The notes beneath the pieces were generated by a model. That model did not search any database and was not told the DNA's origin. It worked only from the letters and a program-made list of their open reading frames with translations. The translations under genes were made by a program, and so were the position numbers. DNA of 60,000 nt, taken from NCBI RefSeq assembly GCF_910592395.1, contig NC_088315.1, positions 2,174,501-2,234,500 of the forward strand, given 5' to 3'. Positions 22,801 to 34,242 of this stretch are shown in pieces. The DNA comes from Lineus longissimus (Eukaryota; Nemertea; Pilidiophora; Heteronemertea; Lineidae). Within the stretch, counting starts at the first letter, position 1. Each line of letters opens with the position of its first letter.

Positions 22801-25800
22801 AGAAGGTTATGCAGAATTGGTGCCTGATGAAGAAATAAGCAGAAAGGACGGAATGGTCTGGTACCTCCCTCACCATCCCGTACTGAACCCAAAGAAGCCA
22901 GAGAAAACCAGAATTGTGTTTGACTGTGCTGCGAAACACAGAGGAACCTCACTGAATGAAAATGTGCTCCAAGGTCCTGACTTGACCAATAAGTTGATTG
23001 GAGTACTGTTGCGGTTCCGCCAGGAGAAGGTAGGGTTCACGTCAGATGTGCGGGCAATGTTTAATCAGGTCAGGGTTGAAAAGGATCATAGGGATGTGCT
23101 CCGCTTCCTGTATTTCGACGAGGGTGATATAACGAAGGCTCCAAGGATTTATAGAATGCGAACACATATCTTTGGTGGGGTTTGGAGCCCCAGTGCTGCA
23201 AACTATGCATTGAAGAAGACTGCAGCTGACAATGCTTCAGACTTCCCTCCTGAGACAGCTGAAACCGTAAATAGGTCAATGTATGTAGATGATGTCCTTG
23301 GAAGTAAGGTAAATGACCCTGAGGCTATTGTACTGGCAACCAGTCTTCGAGAAATGCTCAAGAGAGGAGGAATGGATGTCATCAAATGGGCCAGTAACAG
23401 CCGGGTTCTCTTGAAAGCCATTCCAAATTCTGACTTGGCCATGGGGATGAAGGACCTAGATTTAGACAGCGATGGTCTACCCACTGAACGAGCTTTGGGA
23501 ATGGTTTGGGATGTAGAACAGGATACCTTCAGACCGTGTATTACCACACAAGATCGCCCCATGACAAGACGAGGAGTGCTTAGCATCCTGAGTTCTGTTT
23601 ATGACCCTCTAGGATTGGTTAGTCCATTCGTGTTGAAAGCGAGGACTATATTCCAGGATCTGTGCAGAGAAAAGTTAGGGTGGGATGATGGAATGTCCCA
23701 ACATCAACAGCAGCAGTGGAACAGGTGGCTTGAAGATTTACCAAAGCTTGAAAATTTCTCTGTGCCACGATGTCTGCGTTCAGAAGATCTGGACACTGTA
23801 GTACATAACCAGCTGCACCATTTTTCAGATGCATCTGAAGGAGGGTTTGGCGCGACAAGCTACCTCAGACAAGAGGACATATATGGACGTGTCCATTGCG
23901 CACTAGTAATGACCAAGGCAAAGTTAACCCCATTAAAGACCACCACCATCCCAAGGCTGGAACTTACGGCTGCTGTCGAAGCAGTGAAACTAGACAAACT
24001 TCTGCGTAGCGAGCTCGAGATCCCTCTCTGCGAGTCTGTCTTTTGGACAGACAGCATGATTGTACTTTATTACATAAGGAATGAGACAAAGAGATACCAG
24101 ACCTTCGTGGCAAACAGGGTGGCTAAAATCCACGAGAGCACAGTGCCTACTCAGTGGAGGCATGTACCCACAGATCAGAATCCGGCAGATGATGTATCAC
24201 GGGGTATGACAGCCGATGAATTGATTGGAAGCGGAAATGATCGGTGGAGAAACGGACCAGAATTCTTGAAACAGCAGGAGACGCAATGGCCTAAAGAGCC
24301 CATTGTTATTGAGACTGAAGGAATGATTGAGGTCAAACCGGAGGTGAAGGTTTATGCAACGAACCCGACTCAGGATGGAGGACAACAGGCAATCAGCACG
24401 ATGATAAATCACTATTCCTGTTGGTATAGGCTCAAGAAAGGGATTGCATGGATGCTGCGACTGAAGAAGGTGCTACACCAGAAGGTCAAGAATAAGGACA
24501 TTCCCGGACAAGTTGCCATGACCCCTCCAAGACGTGGCCTCACTGTAGATGAACTTTTGGAAGCTGAGCAGGAGGTGCTGAAATTCGTGCAGAAGAAGGC
24601 ATTTGGTGACATTCAGGCAAACTTCAAGACCTGCAAGCTAAAGAAGCTGAACCCAGTGCTGGACAGCGATGGGATCCTGCGTGTGGGTGGTCGATTGGAA
24701 AACTCCAACCTTCCTGATGAAACCAAGCACCAGATCATATTGCCGAAGAAACACCATGTGGTGGACTTGATAGTTCGTTACTATCATAATTTGACGGGCC
24801 ACTCGGGATCGGAAAGGGTACTGACGGAAGTCCGTCAGAAATTTTGGATAATCAAGGGAAGGCTGGCCGTAAGAAGGAACAACACAAAATGTCTGCACTG
24901 TCGCAAAAGAAATGTGAAACCAATGATTCAACAAATGGCAGACTTGCCAAGTGACCGTGTTGCTTCCCCTAGAGCCGCCTTTTGTCATGTTGGATTGGAC
25001 TACTTCGGCCCATTTCAAGTTAAACGAGGCCGCAGCATGGTGAAGCGGTATGGCTGCATATTTACCTGCCTCACGACCCGGGCCATACACATTGAGGTGG
25101 CAGAGAATCTTACAACTGATTCGTTCATCAATGCCCTGCAGAGATTCGTTAGTAGGCGAGGGATGCCGATCAGGATCCGATCCGATAATGGCACAAACTT
25201 TGTGGGTGCTCAGAAAGAGTTAAAGAAAGCAATACGGGAATGGAATCTCAGCCGTATTGAGGAGTACATGCGCCAACGAGAAATCACATGGGTTTTCAAT
25301 CCCCCTGCAGCATCCCATATGGGGGGTGTATGGGAGAGGCAAATCAGGTCTGTAAGGAAAGTGCTAGATGGCATAATAAAGCAGCAGAACCTGACAGACG
25401 ATACTCTTCACACAATGATGTGTCTGGTCGAAGCCATAATAAATGGAAGACCCCTGACGAAGCTGTCAGATGACCCAGATGACTTACAACCCATCACACC
25501 AAACCATTTGCTGCTCCTGCGCCCCGGAACCTGTCAACCTCCTGGACTGTTTGATGAGGCCGATCTGTACAGAAGGAAATGGAAGCAAGTACAGTATCTT
25601 GCTGATTTGTTTTGGCGTAGGTGGACCAAGGAGTATCTGACTGCACTGCAAGAGCGCCAGAAGTGGTGTCACGCAAGTCAAAACCTGAAGCCAGATGACC
25701 TGGTTCTGATTGTAGATGACAATGCTCACAGGAATTCCTGGTTGTTGGGACGAGTAATTGAGACGTATCCTGGTAAGGACAACCTGGTAAGGTCAGCCAA

Positions 25801-25876
25801 GATCAAAACACATCACAATGAGCTGACACGACCTGTCACGAAGCTATGTTTACTTGAGTCGTCTGTTGATATCTAA
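19898..25876 (+). CDS. Gag-Pol polyprotein of BEL/Pao retrotransposon
   Basis: A single 1,992-codon ORF; an in-frame GTG two codons earlier is unlikely to be the start. Gag has a charged coiled-coil-like region at about residues 170-215, a DUF1759-like domain at about 345-500 and Cys/His knuckles at 581-593 and 614-627 (C-x2-C-x4-H-x4-C), followed by C633/C638/H642/H647. The protease is around D716, within LDNCST. RT has D1050 (FTSDVRAMF) and YVDD at 1129-1132. RNase H has D1311, E1355, D1385 and D1431/1432. Integrase has an HHCC-type zinc region at about 1619-1668 (H1619, H1635, C1665, C1668) and a D1701, D1763, E1813 triad, then a DUF5641-like tail. It would drive reverse transcription and integration from cytoplasmic particles. 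No frameshift or stop was found. Confidence 0.96.
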   Translation: MAFSMVPQRDLKVLKKKRSTAKGLLTRKGNEIQTLLDCVDSYGQLSRINDLGEELGRLFTNFLACHNAYHSLLYSPEDIAESRLYVDRVARFMGQRLEEISSWSEALKDRISEGGVSSVGSDVSSFDTSVSPDDSISTMASDHRSVKGRSSTRSGSHRSNVSMAQMRAAANCAVYEVEASLLAERQALAKKELEMVQQREELELKAKLAHARAKERACSMVHSSRTSPTNEKVGVSGNESQDKPKRDPGQVGLIPDPRLNPRQPAFHPGQVHGNISNYQSTPTPMAPESVTTNFLRPTPFQGNNEVSTCIQATEVPVSHVSALPDALMEVLHQGQQQQRLLLNTLQLPKVDLMTFDGDPLRYWLFIRAFENSVDRDLIDDSVKLSRLLRYCTGKARQVIECCAVKDPTEGYKLARKLLKDRFGSDFVVSQAWVNRIVNRKQAKGPEAIRDLADDLKNCVETLTAMKQLDRLNDSYLVQIVERLPQYLQNRWKRVVQKIRKTKDDRPSQGNPGIKDLLQLISEAAEEENDPVFGKCGAKESKTESNHKSNNKQRPGHGSTFSIQTDTGYQGSSGDKPRVPKCLVCKEAHHVTACEIFKKMTQNERWVTVRDNKVCKNCLKGPHFASNCRNPPACKVSGCGKKHNTLLHLDGAPAPKSRADGHDVQEKKADVKPQPARSNATVLSTGAGINRIASPIIPVKVKGIGGNEEVITYAMLDNCSTATLCTESLATKLGLKGKTAITELTTIERKDSRFETTIYGLEVADLDGKEVITLPHVFSKSNLNVRPNDIKPSDLNDWPHLQGLDILTVDTDKVDLLIGQDVPEALVPLEVKSHDDDPRRVPYAVRTALGWTLNGPFGENGRTDERHSCHFINNDTSLQQQVERFWKLDNLGDGTGLSMDDRKVVDLWDRTAVLQDGHYTLPIPFKQRPPNLPDNYSMAKKRLESLGRRFQKDATLHERYNTEFKTLLEEGYAELVPDEEISRKDGMVWYLPHHPVLNPKKPEKTRIVFDCAAKHRGTSLNENVLQGPDLTNKLIGVLLRFRQEKVGFTSDVRAMFNQVRVEKDHRDVLRFLYFDEGDITKAPRIYRMRTHIFGGVWSPSAANYALKKTAADNASDFPPETAETVNRSMYVDDVLGSKVNDPEAIVLATSLREMLKRGGMDVIKWASNSRVLLKAIPNSDLAMGMKDLDLDSDGLPTERALGMVWDVEQDTFRPCITTQDRPMTRRGVLSILSSVYDPLGLVSPFVLKARTIFQDLCREKLGWDDGMSQHQQQQWNRWLEDLPKLENFSVPRCLRSEDLDTVVHNQLHHFSDASEGGFGATSYLRQEDIYGRVHCALVMTKAKLTPLKTTTIPRLELTAAVEAVKLDKLLRSELEIPLCESVFWTDSMIVLYYIRNETKRYQTFVANRVAKIHESTVPTQWRHVPTDQNPADDVSRGMTADELIGSGNDRWRNGPEFLKQQETQWPKEPIVIETEGMIEVKPEVKVYATNPTQDGGQQAISTMINHYSCWYRLKKGIAWMLRLKKVLHQKVKNKDIPGQVAMTPPRRGLTVDELLEAEQEVLKFVQKKAFGDIQANFKTCKLKKLNPVLDSDGILRVGGRLENSNLPDETKHQIILPKKHHVVDLIVRYYHNLTGHSGSERVLTEVRQKFWIIKGRLAVRRNNTKCLHCRKRNVKPMIQQMADLPSDRVASPRAAFCHVGLDYFGPFQVKRGRSMVKRYGCIFTCLTTRAIHIEVAENLTTDSFINALQRFVSRRGMPIRIRSDNGTNFVGAQKELKKAIREWNLSRIEEYMRQREITWVFNPPAASHMGGVWERQIRSVRKVLDGIIKQQNLTDDTLHTMMCLVEAIINGRPLTKLSDDPDDLQPITPNHLLLLRPGTCQPPGLFDEADLYRRKWKQVQYLADLFWRRWTKEYLTALQERQKWCHASQNLKPDDLVLIVDDNAHRNSWLLGRVIETYPGKDNLVRSAKIKTHHNELTRPVTKLCLLESSVDI

Positions 25877-26099
25877 TGAGTTTCATCTGACCAGCATGTT
25901 TCTTTTGGGGGGCAATGTTTATGACACACGATGCGCGTGACCTTGTCACATACAACCTTTGACTGCTCATCCATGATATGTATTACGGTATGCATGTAGG
26001 CCCATGTGCGGCTGGTTGTTTGTAGATTTAGGGATTTTGTCTCTTGTAGATTTGAATATTAGGTAAATGCTAGGCTAGGACGCATTTATGGGGCCGGAA
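25877..26099 (+). other. Retrotransposon 3' non-coding region with polypurine candidates
   Basis: This segment holds two possible plus-strand primers. GGGGCCGGAA at 26090-26099 abuts the 3' LTR but is interrupted by CC. A purer G6 tract at 25907-25912 (TTTTGGGGGGCAATG) lies about 190 bp inside. The repeat boundary and the target duplication show that the functional LTR edge is at 26100. Confidence 0.6.
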
Positions 26100-26706
26100 T
26101 GTTACAGACAAAATCAATATATATATATTACATATTTCTTATCCTTCATGCTGGCTAACTGTTTCTCTTTCTATTGATTTATGTAGGCCTATCTGAACTT
26201 TAGCCTTATCTTAGCAGTTCCCAGAGTGTCAAGCCGTAAAAGTTAATTAATACTGTCACAAAGTTCATGTTGAAGTCATTGAAGATTTTTGGGTCATCTG
26301 GAGTCAGTGAGATGTACACCGTCAAGGAAGCAAGATGAACATTTAAAGGCTACTTTTTGTATTACTTTCAAGTTAAATTCCAGAGAAACTTAAGAGTCCC
26401 CAGCTTTGTAAGTTTGATTCCGGTTCCCGATTTATATCAATATATTTCTCATGTTAATATCTTTTAGGTAGTATCACTAGCATTAGGCTTATTTGAATGA
26501 TTAATTTTACAGATTGAACCGCCGCCGCCACCGCCGCCATCACTATATAGATGAAGACATCATCATCATCGTTAGAATCTCCAAAGTCATGTTATGTAAA
26601 GTGAAAGATCAAAAGGGGCAAATAAAAGGCGTGTTTCTTTTTTACGGGACACAACTTCGTTCAAGTTATTCTTAAGGATATTTGGTACATCTCATTCGAA
26701 ACTACA
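26100..26706 (+). repeat. 3' LTR of the BEL/Pao element
   Basis: A 607-bp copy of the 5' LTR with the same start and end. Reading both copies in full I found no mismatch. It would supply the AATAAA polyadenylation signal for the element. Being in plus orientation, this signal is antisense to LNX transcription. Confidence 0.95.
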
Positions 26707-26711
26707 AGGTC
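26707..26711. repeat. Target-site duplication AGGTC, right copy
   Basis: It directly follows the 3' LTR terminus ACTACA and matches the left copy at 19100-19104 exactly. Confidence 0.93.
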
Positions 26712-29269
26712 TTTGGAGCTTATATTAGCTCCACCCTCCTGGTCCCTAAGGATAACCTCTCCTCGTACACCAACATGTTGCTCCAGCGCTGTGTTTCATT
26801 ATGGTTAATGAGGTGCATGTGTGGATATCCATAATCATAGGGCACCCACATGTCAAAGGGCTTCTCGGATTAATCAATCGAGGACAAAGGAAGTGCCCTT
26901 GTCAGTGTGGCGGAAAGACTTGGGAGGGATATCATATGATAAGTTGCACACAGGAGACGATTGGCGTCTCCAAAGGTTTGTTTGGAGTTTTCATTTTTCG
27001 AGACCAGTAGCCACCAAGGCGAAGGATGCCAGCCCGGTAGTAAGCAATCCTACAGGCAAGAATCAGATATTTGAAAGAAAGGAGACCGATGCACAGATCA
27101 GGATGGGATCAATACCAAAATCAAATACGACTCTAGCTTGAAAGAGTCAAACCAATCTCTCACATCATAACAATCCATTACAACGCCATCATCAACTCAC
27201 ATTGTTCAAATCGCCTTCACTTCACAATAACACTGTTACGCTTTGTGAAAGCTTGGCAATCACAACCTGCTGAAAGCAATTTCTCCCGAATAACAATTGT
27301 CGCGATGACTTTATTTTCCACTTATTATTTTTCACACAATTTGACAACGAATGATTGTGCCTTGAAGGACACTGTGGACGTGTGAAATGAGGTATCATTT
27401 CAACTAAATTTGCTTCATTTTTTTGCAAAGAATCTCATTTCTATGTTTAAAAATGCACTCAGCAAATTTACAGAGCGTTTCAGTAAACAGATGATTTGGC
27501 GAAATTTTTATACAGATGTCAAAATCATCCAAGCCAACTTTATTTAGCCCACAATGAATACATCAGTTCTGAAGAAGTTCGATGGATTCAGTGTCAATTC
27601 CTTCCCTTGTTCAGAATCATTACAAGTACTGATCAAGTATGGGGAAAACACAACTCTCAGTGATCAAGACCTATTCATAGGTTTTAGGATGGTCTTCTAC
27701 AGCATTGTAATGAAATGAAACTAAACCAGAACATAGGGAATTCTCAACTTTCCCAATATCAGTCAACGAGTCAAATACTCCATTGGGCTTATCTTATTTC
27801 AGCCTATACCCACTGACATATCCATATGTTTTCACTCATCTACCCATTATTTCTTTCTCAAACCTACATTGTTTGTGATATTGGTGAACTTATGCCTACA
27901 TGTACGATAATCCAACCAAAAACAGAATGTAGTCCCAAGTGTCCTTCTCAAATGACATGTCACTTGTTTTTTCAGCAGATTACAATGTGAGCTCCTCTTA
28001 CCATTGGTTACCAGTTTTAGCCGATACAGCTTACTGCGCTGTAACCTTTTATTTTTCTGGCATTAATGGCAAAGCCAACACAGTTTGAACTTTGTAACGG
28101 ATACTTCTCAGGCAATTTATTTCGCAGAAAAAGGTCTATGACAGTCCTGCCAACAGCAACCCTTCCAGAACAATGACATTTGTGTTTTTATTGATATGTG
28201 CCATAGTGTGATCTTCTTTACCAATGCAGCTACCCTCCCCTTCTCTTTTTCGGTTTCTAACATACACAATTTCTTCATCAGAATGGAGTTATTTGTGCAC
28301 ACGTCCAATAAAGCGTCTGCTCCATTAAAACATTACGTTGTGGAAGTTGTTGCCAAGTGCCAAGGGGTCCTGACAACAAGTCACTTTCCTAGCTTCTCTG
28401 ACGCAAGACAGGCAATGTGGAATGACGGTTGTTGTCATCTGTCTTTTGTAAGTAATGCCTTGAGGTAAATGTAACAAAACTCTGCAAATCAATGTTCGCC
28501 CAAATGACTGCAACGTGCGGGACTTGTTCCTTCACATTTGACTGGTGGTAGATTCCTTTCAAGCAGGATCAAATTTGGCAATGTGATATCGACTCAACGG
28601 AAGGTAGATACTGAAATATCCTGAGAATGTCATCTGCAAAACTGACCACATTGTGCAGATTTTTTGCAGCTTTAGAGCAAAGGATAAAACCTGACAGGTG
28701 CATCAATTTCCTTCATTGTTGGTGATGCTTACTGGGATGAAGGATAGTTGAACATATAACCCGTATTGAAGAATGATGCCTCTCAGCCTATTCATATATC
28801 GGCATTTCTCATCCAACCATCCATGAAGCAGATTTGATCAAACCAACCCATCTGGACATCCTTTTGATCTAGTGGAAGTTAGGTTTTTTGGCCATCGCTA
28901 CATTACATAATAAAAGTATCCGAATGGCAGAATTAGTCAAAACGACAATACATCAATGCCGGTTGACTATTTGTTTTCTCATTGGAACTGTTCTTTATGG
29001 TATAATCTGTTGAACATTTATCATGATTTTTGTAACTAAGGCAAGCTTCTTTATGTCTAGGTTTATCTTGTCTGATGTTGCTCAGAAAAATAGAGATTTA
29101 TTTGTCCTGATGGAATCAGATACTGGAGGTTTTTAACCATTTCCATCATCGTGCAATGCTAGCAGGTTCGAGAACTGACAAACGGTACTGAATCAATGAC
29201 TTTGGTGGGGTTTCAACTACTATCAGCAGCTTGTTTGGCCACTTAACCAACAAGGAGGCACTATGTTGA

Positions 29270-29298
29270 CCCCCCCCCCACCCCCCACCCCCCCCGAG
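29270..29298. repeat. C-rich tract with G-quadruplex potential on the minus strand
   Basis: Three runs of C (10, 6 and 8) separated by single A residues. The complementary G strand is the sense strand of LNX, so the pre-mRNA could form a G-quadruplex here. The glycine-rich open frame across it is an artefact of the homopolymer. Confidence 0.85.
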
Positions 29299-32200
29299 TT
29301 GAGTCAAGGTGAGGTGAAGTTGGAAGGTCATGTGTGTCAGACTACCAAAGATGTCTCGAAACACTATTGGCATGACCAAGTTCTCTGTCGCAGATACATT
29401 TTGTACTAAAGCTTACAAATTTTTTTGTTCAAGTTTTAGATAATAATCCAATACATACATTAAAATCATTTAAGCTCCAGTCTAATACTATCTATCAATG
29501 CTGTCAAAGCATTCAACACTCCATGTCAACCTGAACATACTCTATTGCACACACAATTATACAGGAATATGTACTTTAATGCACTGTGGAATCCAACCAA
29601 CTTGAATGAGATAACTTAGCTTCCATTTGCTATTGGACACTCTCCAGAGATACAGCATGGTTCGAGTTAAATTGATCCTTTCAATATTTCATGTGTAATC
29701 TTTTTAATGGCTTCTAAGCCGTGCACTTATGAAAAGTTAACTTTGTTCATCATGGTAATAGAGTAGTAGATAATCAGTTGAACAAGGCATGAGGGGTTAA
29801 CGAACAGCAGACAGCTGACCCACAAAAAAATTGTGTCCTCGATTTCTCCTGCAATTAAAAAGGGGTAGTCCGAAAAGTGGTCTCCTTGGATTACAAGCTA
29901 CTGATGAGCGGTTGTCATGGAAACTCATATGCAACACTGCAAACAACTGTTAGTAGTACCCACAGAGACATCTGGCGAAACAAATCAGAACTGAACGATT
30001 TTCATCTCAAGAGGAACAACACCAAAGTTTGACAGTGTTGCCATCTATGTTTGTACATCTGTACCTCTCTTTTGCTTTTACCTCAATAATGAAGATCACA
30101 AAACGCTGATCAGGAGAATTTGCGTTCTAACCATTATTGCCTGAAGTTGGTTCCTTCATTACTCACCAGATAGAAGCACTTGTAACTGGCTTCCCTTCGC
30201 TACTTAACCAACAAGGAGGCTAGGTTACTTAATCCACCAGCACAGCATCTGAGATTGGTTCCAGAGTTTAATAATGACCCCCTTGATCCTACCAAACCTA
30301 CAACTTTGAGTACCATCAATCTTTGGACATTACATCGCTACCGTGCCAATGTCTCCCAAATTGATGAGCACCGAGATGCAATAAGACCTCATCATCAAAG
30401 ACCAAGATCGAGTCTCCTTGGCAACTAACCATCTTACGTCTAATAAGGATGGGAAAGGCCTTTGCAACTTCATTGACCTTTAATAACTTGGAAAACATCG
30501 TGCATACAGAAAGCACAACTGCAGAAAATGAACAGTCTCCAGCTCTATCGACTTAACGGTGAAGCACCTTGAATTGCTGACAGCCATCACAGATGTATAG
30601 TTGTGGCATCCTGAATGAGATGGAGGTCATAACCACCACAAAAGATACACAACAATTGAGCTGATTTTTGTCCTTGGTAATGCCATCTACACATAATCTC
30701 TACCTAAGGGTCAACCTTTCTGAAGGCAGACTCTTTTTATATTACCATAATGATGGCTGACAAGTACCAACTGACGAGGCCATTTGTGACAGAATAGACA
30801 ACTAAATCTCAGCAAATCATAGTGCTCCCAACACCAAATTCCCCCAACATTGATATGATAATCATGCCACAAGTGTCGGCCCTGATGACTCCTGAACAAA
30901 GTAGCCGGACGTTGCCAAACAGCCTCGTCACAATCAGAGACAGAAGGAATGGTCACAGACTGCCTAATGAACTTACTCTAGTTCCAACGACCTAAGACAA
31001 CTGGGGAAACTAGTGTAAATGTCACCAATCGATATTGCCCAGCGCATACCAAATGAATAACAGAATGTTTGACCAGCCCATAATCATTATAATGGTGAGG
31101 GGTACAGTACAGTTGTCCTTCTGACAACACTGAAGATCTTGTGAACCCTGTCAAATACATTTGAGGTAATTTGGTGCACTCATCCTCAGTTTGATTGCTG
31201 GTATTCAAGATACAACAGGCGAGGTTGTCACGTCAAACGCCTAAAGACAAATCCAAATTGATACAATCTTCAAGCCCCGTATAGGTCCAATGGCGCCAAA
31301 CCACAATCATAATGAAGCTTGTAGGATAATCACTGTTGCCACATTCGGACTGCAAATGATTAGTGGGAATCCTAACGAACGCCAGAGACACACAATATCG
31401 TAGAGATCTACCAACATGACCATTCAAGGATTCATTGAGTAGGTTTTAGTTGGGGGGTAAAATTGACATATTGGTGATTTGGCAAGTCCTTTTAGGTTGG
31501 TTCTCGAGTTCCCAAGGCCCTGATCAACATCCCAACAAGTCTGAAACTATGTACAATTACAGTTAATTATAATCTGATCTCACAGTCATATAGTCGATAT
31601 ATTTGCGAGATTGGATATGTCCATCCATGGTCTCGAGGGTCAGCGCTTCAGTTGCGTTATTTGTCAGATTTGGCACTTGCAAATAATTGAGTCCCATGTG
31701 ACGACATGAATAATCGCTAGCCTGGAAATATATGCAATGGGCTTTTGGTGATGGTGTTTTTTAAGCAGGACGTCTGGTACGAAGAGGGTTCCAGGGTAGT
31801 CAGGATCTCTCCCTCCCTCTCACAGCAACCAAAGACTTTTCATGGATGTATCAATAGGACTGGCCTGGAAATACATCTCAGAGCACGTAGATTTCAAAAC
31901 AGTCTTTAGGAGGAGACAGAAACAGTACCTGCAGCTCCAGAATTGGCCCAAGATCGCATCTAAGCACATCTACTAGAAATGTTCTTGGCAAGGGCCCAAA
32001 TCGACCCTGCCAAGCTCTTACGGTGCCCAAAGACAATCAACTTTGAGAATGAGCACCAACGCAAACAGGAACAAACTTGCCAAATGGAGGTTAAATACAG
32101 GGATGGTCCTCAGGGCTGCATATCCATTACTTTATGATGCAAAATTATAAAACCTGACTGAAATACGGGCCCATCCATTTTCCAACAAGCCATCAATTTG

Positions 32201-32973
32201 TTGAAAATTGCATGGAGAGTGACAAATTTTATCACCAGCGGGGGTTGGATTAGATCTTGATGAAGTGTACAGGGGACCAATAATAGCCCGTAAAATGTCA
32301 TAAATAGCGTCTTCACAAATTGACCAATGTAGTTTCGCCGTGATTTGAGTACAGAGAGTGAGCAGAGGGACCACCAAATGCATTTGAGTTCATAAACTGC
32401 TTCAAAGCAACCGACCCAAAGAGCTTATGAGCCAGGCGTTCCGCAACTTGATGATAGATCCTCGGGACTGGGGATACACTGTTGGGAGTTTCGAACTGAA
32501 AATGCCCGATTCCTGGCATGGATGTTCTGACATAAGGCAAAGTTAAGCATCACCGACAAGCAGGCTGTTCATTTTGTCAAAGTTGCTTCAACAGTACCAA
32601 CTCAATGGGGCAATGTTAGGGGAAAACGTGACGAGCATTTTATACAATTGGGCAGATTGTTTTCAACGATGTTCTACTATTATCATGTCAGCAGGAAAAT
32701 GAAATAAGGTGCTTATTTATTCATGTGATGCAGCATGTGATAAAATGAGACAACTTGATGACCATTTTCAGCAAGAAAACCTTTTGATGGGCACATAGGT
32801 GTAGGTTCAGAACATGAGAATGATGAACCAATGTGGCGCTTTTTTTTCATTCCAGTACCACCTAATACAACAACAACCTCATTTGGTTTTTATGTACTCT
32901 TACCATACTGGCCAAAAGGAAGGTTCTCGGTGAAGAAAACCAGAATCTCTGGGTGAAACATTTAACTCTGTAA

Positions 32974-32983
32974 CCCCCCCCCC
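32974..32983. repeat. Poly-C run of 10
   Basis: A simple homopolymer in the LNX intron, followed by TCCC. Confidence 0.9.
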
Positions 32984-34242
32984 TCCCAGGCATCCATTCC
33001 CAGATTTTCTCACAGTCGTAAGTAATCCTAATGGGAGAATGTCATCTCCATCTGGATTAGACAAAGCCTTTGTTTGAACAATCCTAAACCTTTTTGCTGA
33101 ATTTGTCCAAATGTTAATGCAGCATGAGAAATATAATGAATGGAGGAACATCTGCCAATTTTAAAACGAAGACTTCATAAGAGATCGGACAAAGTCGGTA
33201 ATTTTATTGAACAAATCGTTTACCTTTTCCATAGGGACATTGCCTTAGGTGACATGAAGACCAGATTTATTAGTTTTCGTGGGAATGGCGATATCTTGAG
33301 GCATTTTAGTCTTTCTCAAAGGAAAACGATCAAGAAATTAGGATAAGACAAAATACACTACAAGAGAATTCTGTGAGATACGAGAACGCATGAGACACGG
33401 ATCAGAAGGATAAGTTTTGAGTGGCTTTTATCAGATGATGACAACCATTGCACAAAGGATTAGAAAAATCTGTGCTTTTGAGGCACCATCGTCTCTATTA
33501 ATTATTTACAAAGAAATGTCTTTGTTCTTGTAGTAGCTGATGACAAACGATTTCTTCAGTACGGTTCTTTTAGTTAATACTACAGACAATTGTTCTATAA
33601 CCATAAATCATTTCCACAGGATTTCCTACCAAACCAAACTTTGTGGCGACTCTATCATATCAGTTTAGTTAACTCTTACCACAACCCCTAACTGAAATCA
33701 ATTCAATGGTAAAACTGAAGATTCCTGCTACGTATGGGATTCGCCAAATTAGATTGAAGGCGAGAAGCAAGAGTGGAATCCAAGATAGCTACCTGGTTAA
33801 TTAACAGTCATTCGATCCCATTTGATACCCCAAGGTCCAATGACGGCTTTGTATAATTTGAAATTTCATTTCATGCGACATGTCACGAACCAACACGGGT
33901 GAAAAACCGGTGTTGGTAAGAGAGAGTAGAGCCACTCTAAACCTCATTATCAGAGGTAGCTTGATCATATCAGTGTTGATCAAATAGTGCAGGTAACCTT
34001 GTCTGGGGAAAGGTTTGCACTTGGCCGCAAATCTGAATTCCGAAACAAATGAACTTTTGACAAGCTGAGTAGAAGCAGACAGATGGCCAGGAGTTGTGTA
34101 AGGGAGGATGCCCTGGAGGTTTTTACGGTCAATTACCCAACAATCATGGTCAGTTTTAAAGTGACAGCTCCTGACACAGAAACACACAGGGTGACACAAG
34201 AATCACTGAAACAAGACAAAAGTTCCTGAATGTGACACTCAC

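Larger units (their letters stand above)
19105..26706 (+). mobile_element. Complete BEL/Pao LTR retrotransposon, 7,602 bp
   Basis: Two 607-bp direct LTRs (TG...CA) flank a 186-bp leader, one 1,992-codon gag-pol ORF and a 223-bp 3' non-coding part. The AGGTC duplication lies on both sides. Domain order protease, RT, RNase H, integrase, a Pao-type A17 region and a C-terminal DUF5641-like domain place it in BEL/Pao rather than Ty3 or copia. No envelope ORF is present. The LTRs show no difference by eye and the ORF has no stop or frameshift, so insertion was recent. It lies in an intron of the LNX gene in antisense orientation. Confidence 0.96.
26712..34242. other. Large LNX intron, part right of the retrotransposon
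   Basis: About 7.5 kb of AT-rich intron. It holds the C-rich tract at 29270-29298, a shorter poly-C at 32974-32983 and a shared 18-mer CTTAACCAACAAGGAGGC at 29242 and 30203. No linker exon with an NPxY motif and matching splice phase was recognised here, nor any other gene. Confidence 0.6.

Noticed and set aside
29146-29379. Glycine/tryptophan-rich minus-strand frame
   Set aside because: It is a translation of the poly-C/poly-G tract and has no other support.
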